This document shows, piece by piece, positions 6,460 to 12,379 of a stretch of DNA of 12,379 nt. Position 1 is the stretch's first letter. Every line of letters begins with the position of its first letter. The translations under genes were made by a program, and so were the position numbers. Under the pieces are notes generated by a model. The model was not told the DNA's origin, did no database searches, and worked only from the letters and a program-made list of their open reading frames with translations. This DNA comes from Bacteroidia bacterium. GTDB lineage: Bacteria > Bacteroidota > Bacteroidia > Bacteroidales > Azobacteroidaceae. The stretch is taken from NCBI GenBank assembly GCA_025996865.1, contig BNTV01000131.1:1-12379 (forward strand), given 5' to 3'.

Positions 6460-6735
6460 TCATATTGCTCGAAATTGCGAATGGAAAGTAGTCAGCCGCA
6501 TATAGTAATCCATTGCAGCCTTGTCAAATTTTACAGACTTGATTTCCCGTTTGAACAGGCAAGTCTTAATGAACTTTGCAGCATTGTATTTCAATCCTGT
6601 TTCTTCGAGCATTGAGAGAAGTTGCGCATTATCGACATCGTTCAGTTTGATGGAATACCGGTGCCGGCATGGGTCTGTTTTCAGCGGGCGACCGCCTTTG
6701 TTGAATTGTTTACATCTTTCGCCATTGTTCCACAT
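6460..6735 (-). pseudogene. MobC/BmgB-like mobilization protein, C-terminally truncated (91 aa)
   Basis: MobC-type proteins help the relaxase open the transfer origin of mobilizable elements. Starting at the ATG at 6735, the protein has the typical basic N-terminus KGGRPLKTDP, a ribbon-helix-helix-like RHRYSIKLNDVDNAQLLSMLEETGL, and the region DYYMRLTTFHSQFRAI. In the Bacteroidales family this is usually followed by a GVNYNQ-type segment and more than 30 residues. Here the frame hits TGA straight after RAI, and the DNA becomes the methylase promoter. The relaxase gene that should follow is absent. The start overlaps the end of the DUF3408-like gene. An ATG further into the gene is unlikely, since KGGRP belongs to the family. 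Confidence 0.7.
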
Positions 6736-6983
6736 CGTCCCGATAAGTTTCAAGGAAGTCGCGGGCGAGGTTTTCTATCAGTCCCGAAACACTTCATACC
6801 ATGTTCTCCGAATAGCCTTACAATCCGGTCTAAACTGTCGCGAACGGAATGACTGATAAAAACCGGTTTGCGATTATCAATCTTTGGGACTTGCATGAAT
6901 TGTTGTCTGAACTTCTCCAAATCAAGTTTGCGTTGCTTGCCGCTAATCTTCCTTGCCGGAACTTTGATAATTAACCGAAGATG
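6710..6983 (-). pseudogene. DUF3408-like mobilization gene with a one-base frameshift and no start codon
   Basis: One frame reads KVPARKISGKQRKLDL, VPKIDNRKPVFISHSVRDSLDRIVRLFGEHGM. The neighbouring frame continues VSGLIENLARDFLETYRDDV and ends EQWRKM before a TAA at 6712-6710. Together these form the conserved C-terminal domain of small DUF3408-type proteins that precede mobC in Bacteroidales mobilizable elements. Dropping one base from the AAG at about 6793-6795 restores GM-SVSGLIENL. The 5' end has no ATG either: a TAA lies at 6986-6984 and only ATT or TTA codons follow, so the true start seems lost or is non-canonical. Confidence 0.65.
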
Positions 6984-6989
6984 TTACTT

Positions 6990-6997
6990 TATCTTTG
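6990..6997 (+). promoter_or_regulatory. Possible -7 box for the excisionase-like fragment
   Basis: TATCTTTG matches TAnnTTTG, 25 bases before the ATG at 7023. A TTTG lies upstream at 6963-6966, but the 23-base spacing is longer than usual, so the site is only plausible. Confidence 0.4.
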
Positions 6998-7022
6998 AGC
7001 CAAAATTCAAAAAATAAGAGTT

Positions 7023-7178
7023 ATGGAAATCATAAATATTGAAGCTCGTACGTTCGAGGCGATGGTTTCGCGGTTTGAACAGTTTGTAAAACGGATTGAC
7101 TTACTTTGTGGTCATAAAGACACGGAAGGGAAGATACTGTTTAATCAAATATACTATCTTTGCCTAACATATCATTAA
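7023..7178 (+). pseudogene. Excisionase/HTH-like protein, N-terminal fragment
   Basis: The ATG at 7023 opens a 51-codon ORF, MEIINIEARTFEAMVSRFEQ then FVKRIDLLCGHKDTEGK. This resembles the helical N-terminus that precedes the MerR-like helix-turn-helix in excisionase-type proteins of Bacteroides mobile elements. The expected W-x-D-x-x-x-V-C-x-x-L helix-turn-helix does not follow. After GK the reading frame is simply the complement of the NERD gene's 3' end until a TAA at 7176-7178. So the gene was cut at about 7135-7141. The family call comes from memory of similar proteins and is moderate. Confidence 0.5.
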
Positions 7179-7980
7179 CATTTTTAATATGTTGGATTTG
7201 AATTTCCTTATTTTCTCCATTTTTTACAGCCTCTTTTAATATTCTAACTACTTCATTTTCATTAGAATATTGGACTGGCTCATTATTTTTCTTAATTACT
7301 CTCATAACTTCTAAAACTCTTCGAGATTTTACAAGAAATGTTCCATTAGGAATGAAACTGACATCTTTCAATATACAGTTACCGTAGAACACCACGACTG
7401 AATAGAACGGTAGATTAAATTGTTTGAGTTGTTTTTCTATCTCTTCTATATGCCTGTTATTCTGCATTATGGGATTATAGAAACGATATTTCTGTTTACC
7501 ATACGCTAATATTTTAGTCCATTGCGATTGACTTCCACTCCCAAAAATCCATCCACTGTAATCTTTTACTTCAAACACAATAATACCCACCTCCGTGATA
7601 ACGACTAAGTCAATCTGAGAAAAATCACCATTATACTTTTTTAAATACAGGTCGTGAAAAATCGTTTGTGCCGGTATTCCGTATTTCAAAAGTTTTAATA
7701 CCAAATCTCTTTCTGACCACGTACCTCTATTTGATTTCGTAACGGTTTTTAGTAATTTTTTATCTCGTATCTTTCTAAATATCATGGAACTGACAAGGAG
7801 AATTATACCTCCGAAAACTCCTATGATAATGTAAGACAGTGTTTGTTGAAATGTGTGTGCTTTTGGATTAGATACAGTTGTAATATAATAGTCAGTTGCA
7901 TATAGGATTCTGCTTTCATATATTTTAAGTACCGTAAATACAATCAGAATTACTACGATAATTTTACTTATTTTTTTCAT
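7141..7980 (-). CDS. Membrane-anchored NERD-domain (nuclease-related) protein
   Basis: Taking the ATG at 7980 (an in-frame ATG at 7989 is an alternative) gives 279 aa. Residues 5-19 and about 49-68 are two hydrophobic segments, so a short periplasmic loop is followed by a cytoplasmic domain. The domain is NERD (PF08378), a PD-(D/E)XK relative: GTWSERDLVLKLL, then D124 in QIDLVVITEVG and E137-V-K139 in IIVFEVKDYSG, the catalytic D...ExK. NERD proteins are thought to act on nucleic acids, and several occur in phage-defence contexts. The start overlaps a 32-aa membrane ORF. The stop at 7143-7141 coincides with the seam to the mobile-element scrap. Confidence 0.75.
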   Translation of the reverse strand: MKKISKIIVVILIVFTVLKIYESRILYATDYYITTVSNPKAHTFQQTLSYIIIGVFGGIILLVSSMIFRKIRDKKLLKTVTKSNRGTWSERDLVLKLLKYGIPAQTIFHDLYLKKYNGDFSQIDLVVITEVGIIVFEVKDYSGWIFGSGSQSQWTKILAYGKQKYRFYNPIMQNNRHIEEIEKQLKQFNLPFYSVVVFYGNCILKDVSFIPNGTFLVKSRRVLEVMRVIKKNNEPVQYSNENEVVRILKEAVKNGENKEIQIQHIKNVNDMLGKDSIFD

Positions 7981-8062
7981 GACTGTCATTGCATAAATAA
8001 ATAAACAAAGCAACAATGCCGAGTAAAATAAGAAAGATTATTTTCACTTCTGAATCTGTCAT
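7964..8062 (-). CDS. Small membrane protein (32 aa) overlapping the NERD gene start
   Basis: ATG at 8062 gives MTDSEVKIIFLILLGIVALF, then IYLCNDSHEKNK and a stop. It has an acidic N-terminus, one hydrophobic segment of about 16 residues and a polar tail, the layout of a single-pass small membrane protein. Its last 17 bases overlap the NERD gene's ATG at 7980, in another frame, so the two could be translationally coupled. A promoter-like box lies about 50 bases upstream. It is short and could be chance, but the composition and the overlap favour a real gene. Confidence 0.45.
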   Translation of the reverse strand: MTDSEVKIIFLILLGIVALFIYLCNDSHEKNK

Positions 8063-8109
8063 ACTTTTTGAATCATTTTATTGCTCATTTTAATTCATTT
8101 CTAAAAGTG

Positions 8110-8117
8110 CGAAGGTA
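8110..8117 (-). promoter_or_regulatory. Possible -7 box upstream of the small ORF and NERD gene
   Basis: TACCTTCG (8117-8110) on the minus strand is one base from TAnnTTTG and about 50 bases before the small ORF. No clear -33 element. A second box, TACATTTG (8244-8237), is a perfect -7 match but lies about 175 bases upstream. Confidence 0.3.
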
Positions 8118-8370
8118 CTACATTTTCGTGAAATTCAGCGTAATAATAAGCCTAAAATCTTCGCTCAATTCAAGATATTCGTTCAGTAGCGAGACTTCTT
8201 ATCCCTTCCCTTCGAACACTCTTTTGCCTGATTTCACAAATGTACAGAAATACTGCGCTTAATCATATCATTTTACCCATTTTTAATGAATTTCCAATAA
8301 ACAAAATTACTCGTTTCCTTTCAGAATCACGTTGTGCAAAATATTGAAAATCTGCGAATTAAAATCAAAT

Positions 8371-8406
8371 TAGTGGGATTTTCTTGTGAAATCCAATGTC
8401 CCACTA
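8371..8406. repeat. Inverted repeat TAGTGGGA / TCCCACTA
   Basis: TAGTGGGA (8371-8378) and its exact complement TCCCACTA (8399-8406) are separated by 20 bases, which themselves can fold (GGATTT with AAATCC in overlapping registers). No T-run follows, so it is a poor terminator. It could be a recombinase or regulator binding site. Confidence 0.5.
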
Positions 8407-8464
8407 TTTTACCACTGAAAACCTGCTCAAAACCGCTGTTTTTTTGCTCTTTCCCCAAAATACA

Positions 8465-8497
8465 AAGTCCTTGAAATCTATTCAATTTCAAGGACTT
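8465..8497 (-). terminator. Strong hairpin downstream of the tRNA
   Basis: A perfect 13-bp stem (8465-8477 with 8485-8497) and a 7-base loop lie 25 bases after the tRNA 3' end. On the minus strand the stem is followed by a T-rich run (TTTGTATTTT), which fits a rho-independent terminator for the tRNA transcript. Confidence 0.7.
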
Positions 8498-8521
8498 GCT
8501 TCATTTTGCTTTTTGCTTTTG

Positions 8522-8595
8522 TGGTCCCACTTGGGCTTGAACCAAGGACTCCCTGATTATGAGTCAGGTGCTCTAACCAACTGAGCTATGGGACC
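8522..8595 (-). tRNA. tRNA with CAT anticodon (elongator Met, or Ile2 read by lysidine)
   Basis: The full cloverleaf is present on the minus strand: acceptor GGTCCCA with TGGGACC (7 bp), D stem GCTC/GAGC, anticodon stem CCTGA/TCAGG with loop CTCATAA, a five-base variable loop, T stem CTTGG/CCAAG with loop TTCAAGC, and discriminator A. CCA is not encoded. The anticodon CAT fits methionine or, if the C is changed to lysidine by TilS, isoleucine AUA. The acceptor pairs C4-G69, C5-G68 and C6-G67 match E. coli tRNA-Ile2 rather than tRNA-Met, so Ile2 deserves consideration. It is not an initiator type, because the 1-72 pair is G-C. Confidence 0.93.
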
Positions 8596-8614
8596 CGCTT
8601 TTTCAAAAGCGATG

Positions 8615-8645
8615 CAAAATTACAATATTTTTTGAATATTACAAA
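8615..8645 (-). promoter_or_regulatory. tRNA promoter
   Basis: TTTG (8645-8642), 19 bases, TAATTTTG (8622-8615): a full match to the Bacteroidota vegetative promoter, 20 bases ahead of the mature tRNA end at 8595. It allows transcription independent of prfB. Confidence 0.7.
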
Positions 8646-8674
8646 CAAAAACCTTTATTTTTCTTTAATAATTT

Positions 8675-9794
8675 CTATAAAACCGCAACTCCCCCATATT
8701 CCATCAAATAAGCTTTAATGAATCCGTCCAAATCACCATCCATGACAGCGCCCACATTGGAAGTCTGGTAATCCGTCCGATGGTCTTTCACCCTCCGGTC
8801 GTCGAAAACATACGAACGGATTTGCGAACCCCATTCGATTTTCTTTTTTCCGGCTTCGATTTTCGCGGAAGCTTTCCGACGCCGTTCCAGTTCCAATTCA
8901 TACAATTGCGATTTCAACAAACGGATCGCATTGTCTTTGTTTCCAAACTGGGAACGGGATTCCGTGTTTTCAATCACGATTTCCTTCACCTCGCCGGTAT
9001 CCGGATCTTTGTAATTATAGTGCAAGCGAACGCCCGTCTCTACTTTATTGACATTCTGCCCCCCCGCCCCACTCGACCGGAAAGTATCCCAAACAATTTC
9101 GCCGGGATTGACGTCTATTTCAATGGTATCGTCCACCAAAGGAACGACCGACACAGACGAAAAAGATGTCATCCGTTTGCCCTGAGCATTGTAAGGAGAC
9201 ACGCGAACCAAGCGATGTACCCCGTTTTCACTTTTCAGGTATCCGAAAGCATAATCGCCTTCGACTTGCAAAGTGACGGTTTTAATACCGGCATCGTCTC
9301 CATCCAACCAGTTGGTTACAGTGACTTTATAGCCTTTGCTTTCGCACCAGCGGCTGTACATGCGGTAAAGCATTTCCGCCCAATCCTGGGCTTCCGTTCC
9401 GCCGGCGCCGGCATTGATTTTCAGAACAGCTCCGAGATGGTCTTCTTCCGAACGGAGCATATTCTTCATTTCCAGATTTTCCAACAAATCAATAGCCTGT
9501 TTGTAAGCCTCATCAACTTCCTCTTCGGTAGTGATGCCTTCTTTCTGGAAATCAAATGCCAATTGCAGTTCTTCGGCAGCCGATTTGATTTCGTTATAGG
9601 CGACAATCCACGATTTGATTTCGCGAACTTTCCGCATCTGTTCCTCCGCACGTTTCGGATCTTCCCAAAAATCGGGCGCCTGTGTGCGAAGTTCTTCTTC
9701 TTCCAATTGGATTAATTTGGCATCGATGTCAAAGATACCCCCTCAGCGCGGACTCGCGCTCCAATACTTCACGTAATTGGTCTGTTGTTATCAT
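8675..9794 (-). CDS. prfB: Peptide chain release factor 2, with programmed +1 frameshift
   Basis: RF2 ends translation at UGA and UAA. Translation starts at the ATG at 9794 and reads 21 codons (MITTDQLREV...LRGYL). It meets an in-frame TGA at 9731-9729, slips forward one base on CTT and continues GAC ATC GAT to the stop at 8675, giving 372 aa, close to the usual 365-370. GGQ, which triggers peptide release, is at about residues 244-246 (GAGGQNVN). The stop-codon recognition tripeptide at about 199-201 reads SPY, where E. coli has SPF. The N-terminal helical part (LRTQAPDFWEDPKRAEEQ) is typical. Automatic annotation may start the gene at 9706 and lose the first 29 residues. It has its own promoter and is followed by a tRNA. 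Confidence 0.97.
9729..9744 (-). promoter_or_regulatory. RF2 autoregulatory +1 frameshift site
   Basis: The minus strand reads AGGGGGTATCTTTGAC: a Shine-Dalgarno-like AGGGGG, then CTT, the in-frame TGA and C. This is the same core as the E. coli prfB site. When RF2 is scarce, ribosomes pause at the poorly read TGA-C and slip into the frame of the rest of the protein; abundant RF2 terminates instead. Confidence 0.95.
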
Positions 9795-9817
9795 ATTTAA
9801 AAATTTATTTTGGAGGA

Positions 9818-9848
9818 CAAAGGTAAACAATATTTTCAAAAGTCCCAA
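9818..9848 (-). promoter_or_regulatory. prfB promoter
   Basis: TTG (9848-9846), 20 bases, TACCTTTG (9825-9818), then the prfB ATG 24 bases further on. Fits the Bacteroidota promoter pattern; the untranslated leader would be short. Confidence 0.65.
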
Positions 9849-9911
9849 CAGGGAACTACGAAAGCAGGTTTGTTAACAACCGTAGGGTTATAATCCATCC
9901 ATACTTTCATT

Positions 9912-10640
9912 TCACCGGCATCGCGGTTGTTCCAGTTTACCGAAAATTTCCTGTATCACAGCATCCGGAGCAGGCTGTGTAGCAAAATAGACGTTATATA
10001 CCGGTGGCTTTTTACCACTTATTTTTGCATTGCAATAAGCCGTGATGAAATCTTCCGCACGCAGGTCACATGCTTCGCGATATACGCGCCGCCCTTCACC
10101 GGCTCCTTCATTAGGCAAAACGTTCAGGTGTGTCAGATAATCCGTGCATTCACGGTATTGTTTCAGGGAAAGCATAGCTGCGGCATATTTCAATCCCAAT
10201 TCATAATTTTCCGGGAATAAAGCCGTGTATTCCTTTGATTTTTCATACATCCGGTCATATTGTTTCGCCTCTTGATAATAGCGAATCAAAGCCATGCCTG
10301 CCCGCCATGATTTATCTAATTGTTCTGCACGTAACAGGTCTTCCAGTTTCTTCTCACCCTGACGGTATTGTGCCCGCGTGAGGTAGAATGATTGCACATC
10401 AGGAAGATTGCCGCACTGTTCCAATAATGGGGACGACGGTAGGGGCGTTGCGCGCAACGCCCCTACACCCGATTCCAAAAAGTCGTAAAAGCTGCTTCCC
10501 GGGTGGGCTACAGGGTCGGGGTCACCAAAAGGATAGGTAACCAACTCCAATTTTTCTTCTTTCACTGTTGCCTGTTGCCGGCAAGATGCCAACAAGAGGA
10601 TTAGAAAGACGCTGATACCGATATTGAATAATTTTGACAT
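9912..10640 (-). CDS. Lipoprotein with TPR-like helical region (242 aa)
   Basis: Residues 1-20 are a lipoprotein signal (FLILLLASC, with C20 as the acylated cysteine), so the protein is probably anchored in an envelope membrane and faces the periplasm or surface. The part from about residue 75 on is helical and repeat-like (FYLTRAQYRQGEKKLEDLL, WRAGMALIRYYQEAKQYDRM, YELGLKYAAAMLSLKQYREC). This spacing of A, Y, L and G is typical of TPR/Sel1-like repeats. Between residues 58 and 67 the codons come from a perfect 28-bp palindrome (GVGALRATPLP), in frame. Its start lies 7 bases after the stop of the phosphodiester glycosidase gene, so the two probably share a transcript. I know no specific function. 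Confidence 0.7.
   Translation of the reverse strand: MSKLFNIGISVFLILLLASCRQQATVKEEKLELVTYPFGDPDPVAHPGSSFYDFLESGVGALRATPLPSSPLLEQCGNLPDVQSFYLTRAQYRQGEKKLEDLLRAEQLDKSWRAGMALIRYYQEAKQYDRMYEKSKEYTALFPENYELGLKYAAAMLSLKQYRECTDYLTHLNVLPNEGAGEGRRVYREACDLRAEDFITAYCNAKISGKKPPVYNVYFATQPAPDAVIQEIFGKLEQPRCR
10439..10466. repeat. Perfect 28-bp palindrome inside the lipoprotein gene
   Basis: GTAGGGGCGTTGCG is followed at once by its exact complement CGCAACGCCCCTAC, with no spacer. It is far more GC-rich than the surrounding gene and keeps the reading frame. GTAGGGGCG...CGCCCCTAC palindromes are familiar as dispersed repeats in some bacterial genomes, so this is probably one copy of an interspersed palindromic element; the window has no second copy. 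Confidence 0.8.
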
Positions 10641-10647
10641 ACAATTG

Positions 10648-11508
10648 TTATTTTATATAAATTACATTGCCTACGCGGCGTTCGCCTGCATGGTCAAATC
10701 GTTTGTTATCGCAGGGATAATTCACCACGCCATTATCAGGTTCGCCACGCACATACATGGTCGATGAACCACCCCCGTCGAAATTCATTGCATGCTCACA
10801 ACCCAGCGATTTTGCCAAAACATACAGTTCGTAGAGGTTCATTCCGGCAGCATTCGCATTTCTTCCGTCAACTACAATCAACAAGATTGTTCCATCTGCT
10901 TTGGTCGCGACAAAAGTGCGAGGATGCCGATTCTTCACATACGCATCCTTGTCTAATTGGGCAACTTCCCCGTTTTCCATTATCAGTGGTCCGGAAACAA
11001 TTACATTTTCGCAATCAATCTTATTTTCCCACTTCGCATCCGTTGTGTCGCGTTTACGAAAATGAATTCCCGATTCGTCAATGGTCATAGCGGCATTGCT
11101 CTGGAGTGTTTTACTTATTCTTTCGTGCAAAACAGTTCCATTGACGCGAACAAAATCAACAGAACCTTTGCCTGCTTCCAACGCAAAGTAGGAAGCATTA
11201 ACGCCTGCAACCGCATCCACCTGTTTGCATAATTCGCTGGTTAAGTGCAGTTCGTCACCCGCATCATATATCGCTAATTTTGCAGTTGAAGCGGGTTGAA
11301 GGGCGAGAATACTGATTGTTTGCTTGGAATCGAAAATCTCGAGTTGAGCTTGTTTAAAAACCACATCTTCTGTTATCTGCTTCGTTTTCCAAGCGGTTTG
11401 TTGTATAATGTTGGCAAGCTCGCAAACAGACGATTGCGCAAAAATTTGCAATGGCATCATCAAACAGACGAGCCAAAGCGACAACATCCTTTTTATTCCT
11501 TTTTTCAT
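10648..11508 (-). CDS. Secreted phosphodiester glycosidase (NAGPA) family protein
   Basis: The family (PF09992) includes the mammalian uncovering enzyme that removes GlcNAc from phosphodiester-linked sugars; bacterial members act on cell-surface or exported glycans. I choose the ATG at 11508 (286 aa) because it begins a clean signal peptide, MKKGIKRMLSLWLVCLMMPL then QIFAQ. An ATG at 11532 overlaps the upstream stop (ATGA) and would add eight residues. Family motifs appear in order: AGVNASYF (about 101-108), NRHPRTFVA (193-201), LLIVVDGR (209-216), MNLYELYVLAKSLG, MNFDGGGSSTMYV (about 241-253), and a terminal RRVGNVIYI. All expected parts are present and the length is normal. It sits between a DUF4832-like gene and the lipoprotein gene. 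Confidence 0.88.
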   Translation of the reverse strand: MKKGIKRMLSLWLVCLMMPLQIFAQSSVCELANIIQQTAWKTKQITEDVVFKQAQLEIFDSKQTISILALQPASTAKLAIYDAGDELHLTSELCKQVDAVAGVNASYFALEAGKGSVDFVRVNGTVLHERISKTLQSNAAMTIDESGIHFRKRDTTDAKWENKIDCENVIVSGPLIMENGEVAQLDKDAYVKNRHPRTFVATKADGTILLIVVDGRNANAAGMNLYELYVLAKSLGCEHAMNFDGGGSSTMYVRGEPDNGVVNYPCDNKRFDHAGERRVGNVIYIK

Positions 11509-11528
11509 TATTAAAAGATTATCAAACA

Positions 11529-12379
11529 TCATAATTTTATTTTTCCTATGTTATATGCACCTGAAAGGCTTTCATATTTTTGCTTCAAACCAAGTTGGAC
11601 AGGACGGGTACTTCCATTTCTAAACTGCTTATACAAAAGTATTTCCACTTCATATACTCCTTTGGAAATACCGGAAGCATCCAAGGTGTAGTGTGCTGTT
11701 GTGCTTCCCGGAAACCACTCCCTATTGCCCGCGTCGATTGACGGCAATTCTTTCTTTTTCCCCTTCTTATCAATCAAAAAAACTTTCAGGAGATACGGTT
11801 TATACGCCGGCGCAACGCCCTTGTTGTTCCATGCGACAGACAGGTTCAACTGCTTTTCGTGCAGTTTCAATTCTGCCCATTCGGGAACAATCCAATAACC
11901 AATCCTGTTGATGATATCCCACGCCGCTTGCGGGTTATCTTTTTGCCATTCGCCGATATGACCATGCGGGCTGATGAATGTGGCATGTGCTACACGAATA
12001 GCGTCCTTTATTATGTCTAATCCTTTTTCATATCCGTTTGGTATGCTCCAGTACTTGTCTTTATAGTAACTGTAATGACACATTTCAAGTGTTGTCGGCG
12101 AATCTTTCCACACATCTTCAAAAAAATCAACATTCTGGATAGACCCCGGATAGTTAATCACACCTTCATATAAAATGCTGTCGTCTCTGTACGACACGCG
12201 CTTCTTTTTCACATACTCCCTCAAAATCTTTGTTTCTTCTTCCGTTTTACCATTCCGCAAGTAATCATCTCCAATTACAATCTGTGTATTTTTGTAGTTG
12301 TTCAGCAAAATATCAAGGTGCTTGATGACAACATCTGCCGACACTTTTTGTTGCGAATGTCCTTCTCCCCATTCGCCGA
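11529..12379 (-). CDS. DUF4832-like secreted or glycan-related protein, C-terminal part
   Basis: The frame is open from the window edge; the start lies outside. At the edge the peptide reads GEWGEGHSQQ, like the G-x-WGEWH motif on the barrel strand of DUF4832 (PF16116) and related glycosidase-like proteins. A helix-strand segment follows (VIKHLDILLNNYKNTQIVIGDDY), then HATFISPHGHIGEW. From about residue 165 of the visible part an Ig-like beta domain follows (LNLSVAWNNKGVAPAYKPYL, VFLIDKKGKKKE, KGVYEVEILLY), which is the usual C-terminal domain of this group. A GTG at 12344 can be read as a start but lies inside conserved sequence. The stop overlaps an ATG of the next gene (ATGA). Family assignment moderate; enzymatic activity not shown. 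Confidence 0.6.
   Translation of the reverse strand, partial: GEWGEGHSQQKVSADVVIKHLDILLNNYKNTQIVIGDDYLRNGKTEEETKILREYVKKKRVSYRDDSILYEGVINYPGSIQNVDFFEDVWKDSPTTLEMCHYSYYKDKYWSIPNGYEKGLDIIKDAIRVAHATFISPHGHIGEWQKDNPQAAWDIINRIGYWIVPEWAELKLHEKQLNLSVAWNNKGVAPAYKPYLLKVFLIDKKGKKKELPSIDAGNREWFPGSTTAHYTLDASGISKGVYEVEILLYKQFRNGSTRPVQLGLKQKYESLSGAYNIGKIKL

Larger units (their letters stand above)
6465..7140. mobile_element. Scrap of a Bacteroidales mobilizable element
   Basis: Three gene pieces typical of mobilizable transposons lie together: the first 37 or so codons of an excisionase/HTH gene on the plus strand, and DUF3408-like and mobC pieces on the minus strand. Integrase, primase and relaxase genes are absent. 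Both edges are sharp, with mobC cut at about 6465 and the excisionase at about 7135, and defence-type genes abut on each side. Confidence 0.6.
8063..8464. other. Non-coding stretch between the NERD module and the tRNA terminator
   Basis: About 400 AT-rich bases without a convincing gene on either strand; short ORFs here have no family features. It holds two -7-like boxes on the minus strand (8117-8110 and 8244-8237) and one perfect 8-bp inverted repeat (8371-8406). Because it lies directly downstream of a tRNA, it may contain the scar of an integration event, but no second copy of the tRNA 3' end was found in the window. Confidence 0.5.

Noticed and set aside
1..8521. A second copy of the tRNA 3' end (att repeat)
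   Set aside because: I found no copy of the T-arm/acceptor sequence; the best match is only GTCCCACT at about 8398-8405. Integration at this tRNA is therefore unsupported inside the window.
8780..9715. 311-aa ORF on the plus strand opposite prfB
   Set aside because: It is an antisense shadow of a confidently identified gene; its translation has no family features.
9706..9794. prfB as a pseudogene with an in-frame stop
   Set aside because: The stop lies in the conserved CTT TGA C slippery site with the AGGGGG element; this is normal RF2 autoregulation.
9834..9860. Terminator after the lipoprotein gene
   Set aside because: Only a four-base-pair stem (CCC/GGG with one flanking pair) forms, which is too weak to call.
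1..12379. CRISPR array
   Set aside because: No regularly spaced repeats of 25-40 bases were seen.

Overview
The window looks like an accessory region of a Bacteroidota chromosome, most likely Bacteroidales. Four things point there: repeated TAnnTTTG -7 boxes with TTG/TTTG about 19-20 bases upstream; Bacteroides-type mobilization proteins (DUF3408-like and MobC/BmgB-like) with a short excisionase-like protein; an RF2 whose codon-recognition loop reads SPY; and the prfB programmed frameshift. Almost every gene is on the minus strand. No database search was run, so family names rest on recognised motifs.

Right part (8522-12379), ordinary chromosome of moderate GC. A three-gene cluster comes first: the C-terminal part of a DUF4832-like secreted protein, a NAGPA-type phosphodiester glycosidase, and a lipoprotein whose coding sequence contains a perfect 28-bp palindrome. 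Next come prfB with an intact +1 frameshift site and its own promoter, then a CAT-anticodon tRNA with a near-ideal promoter and a strong hairpin behind it.

Middle part (6460-8465). A 400-bp non-coding stretch leads to a small membrane ORF that overlaps a membrane-anchored NERD nuclease-like gene. Then comes a scrap of a mobilizable element: a 5' fragment of an excisionase-like gene, a DUF3408-like gene broken by one extra base, and a MobC gene cut off before its C-terminal part.

Left part (1-6440), a nested defence region. The first 37% or so of nothing larger than motif I of a C5-cytosine methyltransferase (6273-6392) and the C-terminal part of a DUF4420 PD-(D/E)XK protein (182-610) lie in the same orientation. 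They bracket about 5.7 kb of distinctly AT-rich DNA. These two families are known from one R-M-like operon type (C5 methylase, MutL/MORC ATPase, Z1, DUF4420, AIPR), so I infer that such an operon was hollowed out and refilled. The refill is a tightly packed operon: a zinc-ribbon protein, a secreted protein, a membrane-anchored HNH protein, an unknown coiled protein, an HNH-family protein that has lost its catalytic middle at a hairpin, a 1040-aa N6-adenine methyltransferase, and an overlapping small PD-(D/E)XK nuclease. The last two form a plausible two-gene restriction-modification system. An IS66-like element is inserted in the end of the DUF4420 remnant and runs off the left edge.

Working model: the operon is read from the promoter of the lost C5 methylase, which carries a 19-bp inverted repeat over its -7 box. 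The most interesting points are this bracketed replacement, the unfamiliar genes riding with the methylase/nuclease pair, and the small-ORF/NERD pair.
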